Source of the DNA: Streptomyces sp. S.PNR 29
GTDB taxonomy: Bacteria; Actinomycetota; Actinomycetes; Streptomycetales; Streptomycetaceae
Direction of reading: 5' to 3'
Assembly (NCBI RefSeq): GCF_030386795.1
Contig: NZ_JANUQM010000014.1
Coordinates: 62,001-126,000, forward strand
Length of the DNA stretch: 64,000 nt
The position numbers and the translations under genes were made by a program. Positions 63,276 to 64,000 of the stretch are shown here, piece after piece; position 1 is the stretch's first letter; each line of letters opens with the position of its first letter. The notes under the pieces were generated by a model. The model did not search any database and was not told the origin of the DNA. It saw only the letters and a program-made list of their open reading frames with translations.

Positions 63276-64000
63276 GGCCGGCGGGGCGTCGCCCCCCGGG
63301 TGTGGACGTACAGGCGGCGCCGGTCGCCGACGTCGACGGGCTGCGGCAGGGGCAGCTCGTACCGCACGGGCAGGGCGTGGTCGGCGAGCTGCCGGCGCGG
63401 GTTGTAGACCTGGTTGAACTTCCACAGCATGCGCGCGAAGTTCGTCTGCCCGTGCAGCAGGTTGCGGGTCAGCACGCGTGCCGCGCCGAACGCCGTGCGC
63501 AGCCCCAGGTGCTTGCGGTTGATCACCGCCTGGGTGCGCACCAGCTCCTCGTAGAACCGCTCCAGCGGCAGCTTCGTCGGGACCACGGCGTGCTGGATGT
63601 CGAAGAGGCGGTAGTCCCGCGTGGTGAGCCGGCGCGACTCCGTGTGCCAGATCTCCGTACCGGGATACGGCGTCATCACCGTGAAGTGGACGATCTCCGG
63701 CACGGACAGCGCGAACTCCCGGACGACCCGGAAGCGTTCCTCGTCCCACCCCGGGTCGACGATCAGGTTGATGGCGACGTTGATGCCCATGCGGCGGGCG
63801 ACCTGAAGGGCCCGGAGGTTCTCGTCGGGGCTGACTCTCTTGCGGAACAGCTCCAGCCCCTCCGCGTCGATGGCCTCCATCCCCAGGAACATGTAGCGCA
63901 GCCCCAGCCGCGCCCACCGCTCGAACACCTCCGGGTGGCGCAGCAGCACATCGCTGCGGGTCTCCAGGTAGTACCGCTTGCGGATACCGCGCCGCTCCAC
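63272..64000 (-). CDS. Radical SAM enzyme, HpnR-like, 3' part only
   Basis: The last 242 codons of a gene continuing beyond the window edge. The visible half holds the later barrel strands (GLRYMFLGMEAIDAEGLELF, RMGINVAINLIVDPGWDEE and VHFTVMTPYPGTEIWHTES). A C-terminal domain follows (ERFYEELVRTQAVINRKHLG). The N-terminal B12-binding domain and the CxxxCxxC cluster would lie outside. The pattern recalls B12-dependent radical SAM proteins annotated as hopanoid C-3 methylase HpnR, but other class B methylases look similar here. Coupled to the EamA gene by ATGA. Confidence 0.65.
   Translation of the reverse strand: MERRGIRKRYYLETRSDVLLRHPEVFERWARLGLRYMFLGMEAIDAEGLELFRKRVSPDENLRALQVARRMGINVAINLIVDPGWDEERFRVVREFALSVPEIVHFTVMTPYPGTEIWHTESRRLTTRDYRLFDIQHAVVPTKLPLERFYEELVRTQAVINRKHLGLRTAFGAARVLTRNLLHGQTNFARMLWKFNQVYNPRRQLADHALPVRYELPLPQPVDVGDRRRLYVHTRGATPRRP

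Overview
The window looks like a chromosomal core segment of a Streptomyces or a very close actinomycete. Support comes from the very high GC with G/C in nearly all third codon positions, frequent GTG starts, GTGA/ATGA gene overlaps, and a gene order I recall from the S. coelicolor region around ligA, gatCAB, ilvBNC-serA, proline catabolism, leuB-ilvE and cimA. The species cannot be fixed from this alone. I saw no phage, insertion sequence, CRISPR array, tRNA or rRNA.

Layout. 0-13 kb: a LOG-family protein, an SDR, a MetE-C-domain protein, ligA, a GGDEF-EAL membrane protein (RmdB-like), a DUF4267 remnant plus cupin, then gatC-gatA-small ORF-gatB converging on a methyltransferase. 13-24 kb: an MMPL exporter, GNAT enzyme, small membrane proteins, a large LuxR/AAA regulator, two very small genes, a PQQ-type sugar dehydrogenase lipoprotein, an aldo/keto reductase and a 2-hydroxyacid dehydrogenase. 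24-33 kb: a second GGDEF/EAL protein with a BldD-like box upstream and a degenerate EAL domain, then a leader-peptide attenuator, ilvB, ilvN, ilvC and serA. 33-41 kb: a divergent MFS exporter/TetR pair, then a four-gene peptide/metal-type ABC importer whose two permeases are fused and whose promoter overlaps a Zur-like box. 41-49 kb: a PucR regulator divergent from proline dehydrogenase and P5C dehydrogenase, then a hydrolase, an MDR reductase, an AAC(2')-type acetyltransferase and a Tat lipoprotein purple acid phosphatase. 49-54 kb: leuB, ilvE, and cimA behind what looks like an isoleucine attenuator. 54-64 kb: a three-domain GH3 beta-glucosidase, a Gly-rich envelope protein overlapping tail-to-tail with a WS/DGAT acyltransferase, an isochorismatase, YceI, a GT4 glycosyltransferase, an EamA transporter and the 3' part of a radical SAM enzyme.

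How the genes work together. The strongest theme is branched-chain amino acid synthesis: citramalate synthase (cimA), isopropylmalate dehydrogenase (leuB), acetohydroxyacid synthase (ilvBN), ketol-acid reductoisomerase (ilvC) and the final transaminase (ilvE). Two separate transcripts, ilvB and cimA, carry short leader peptides with rare Ile/Leu/Val codons followed by an intrinsic terminator. A second theme is cyclic-di-GMP signalling: two composite GGDEF/EAL proteins whose motifs predict different outputs. The least explained unit is the fused-permease ABC importer under a Zur-like box.
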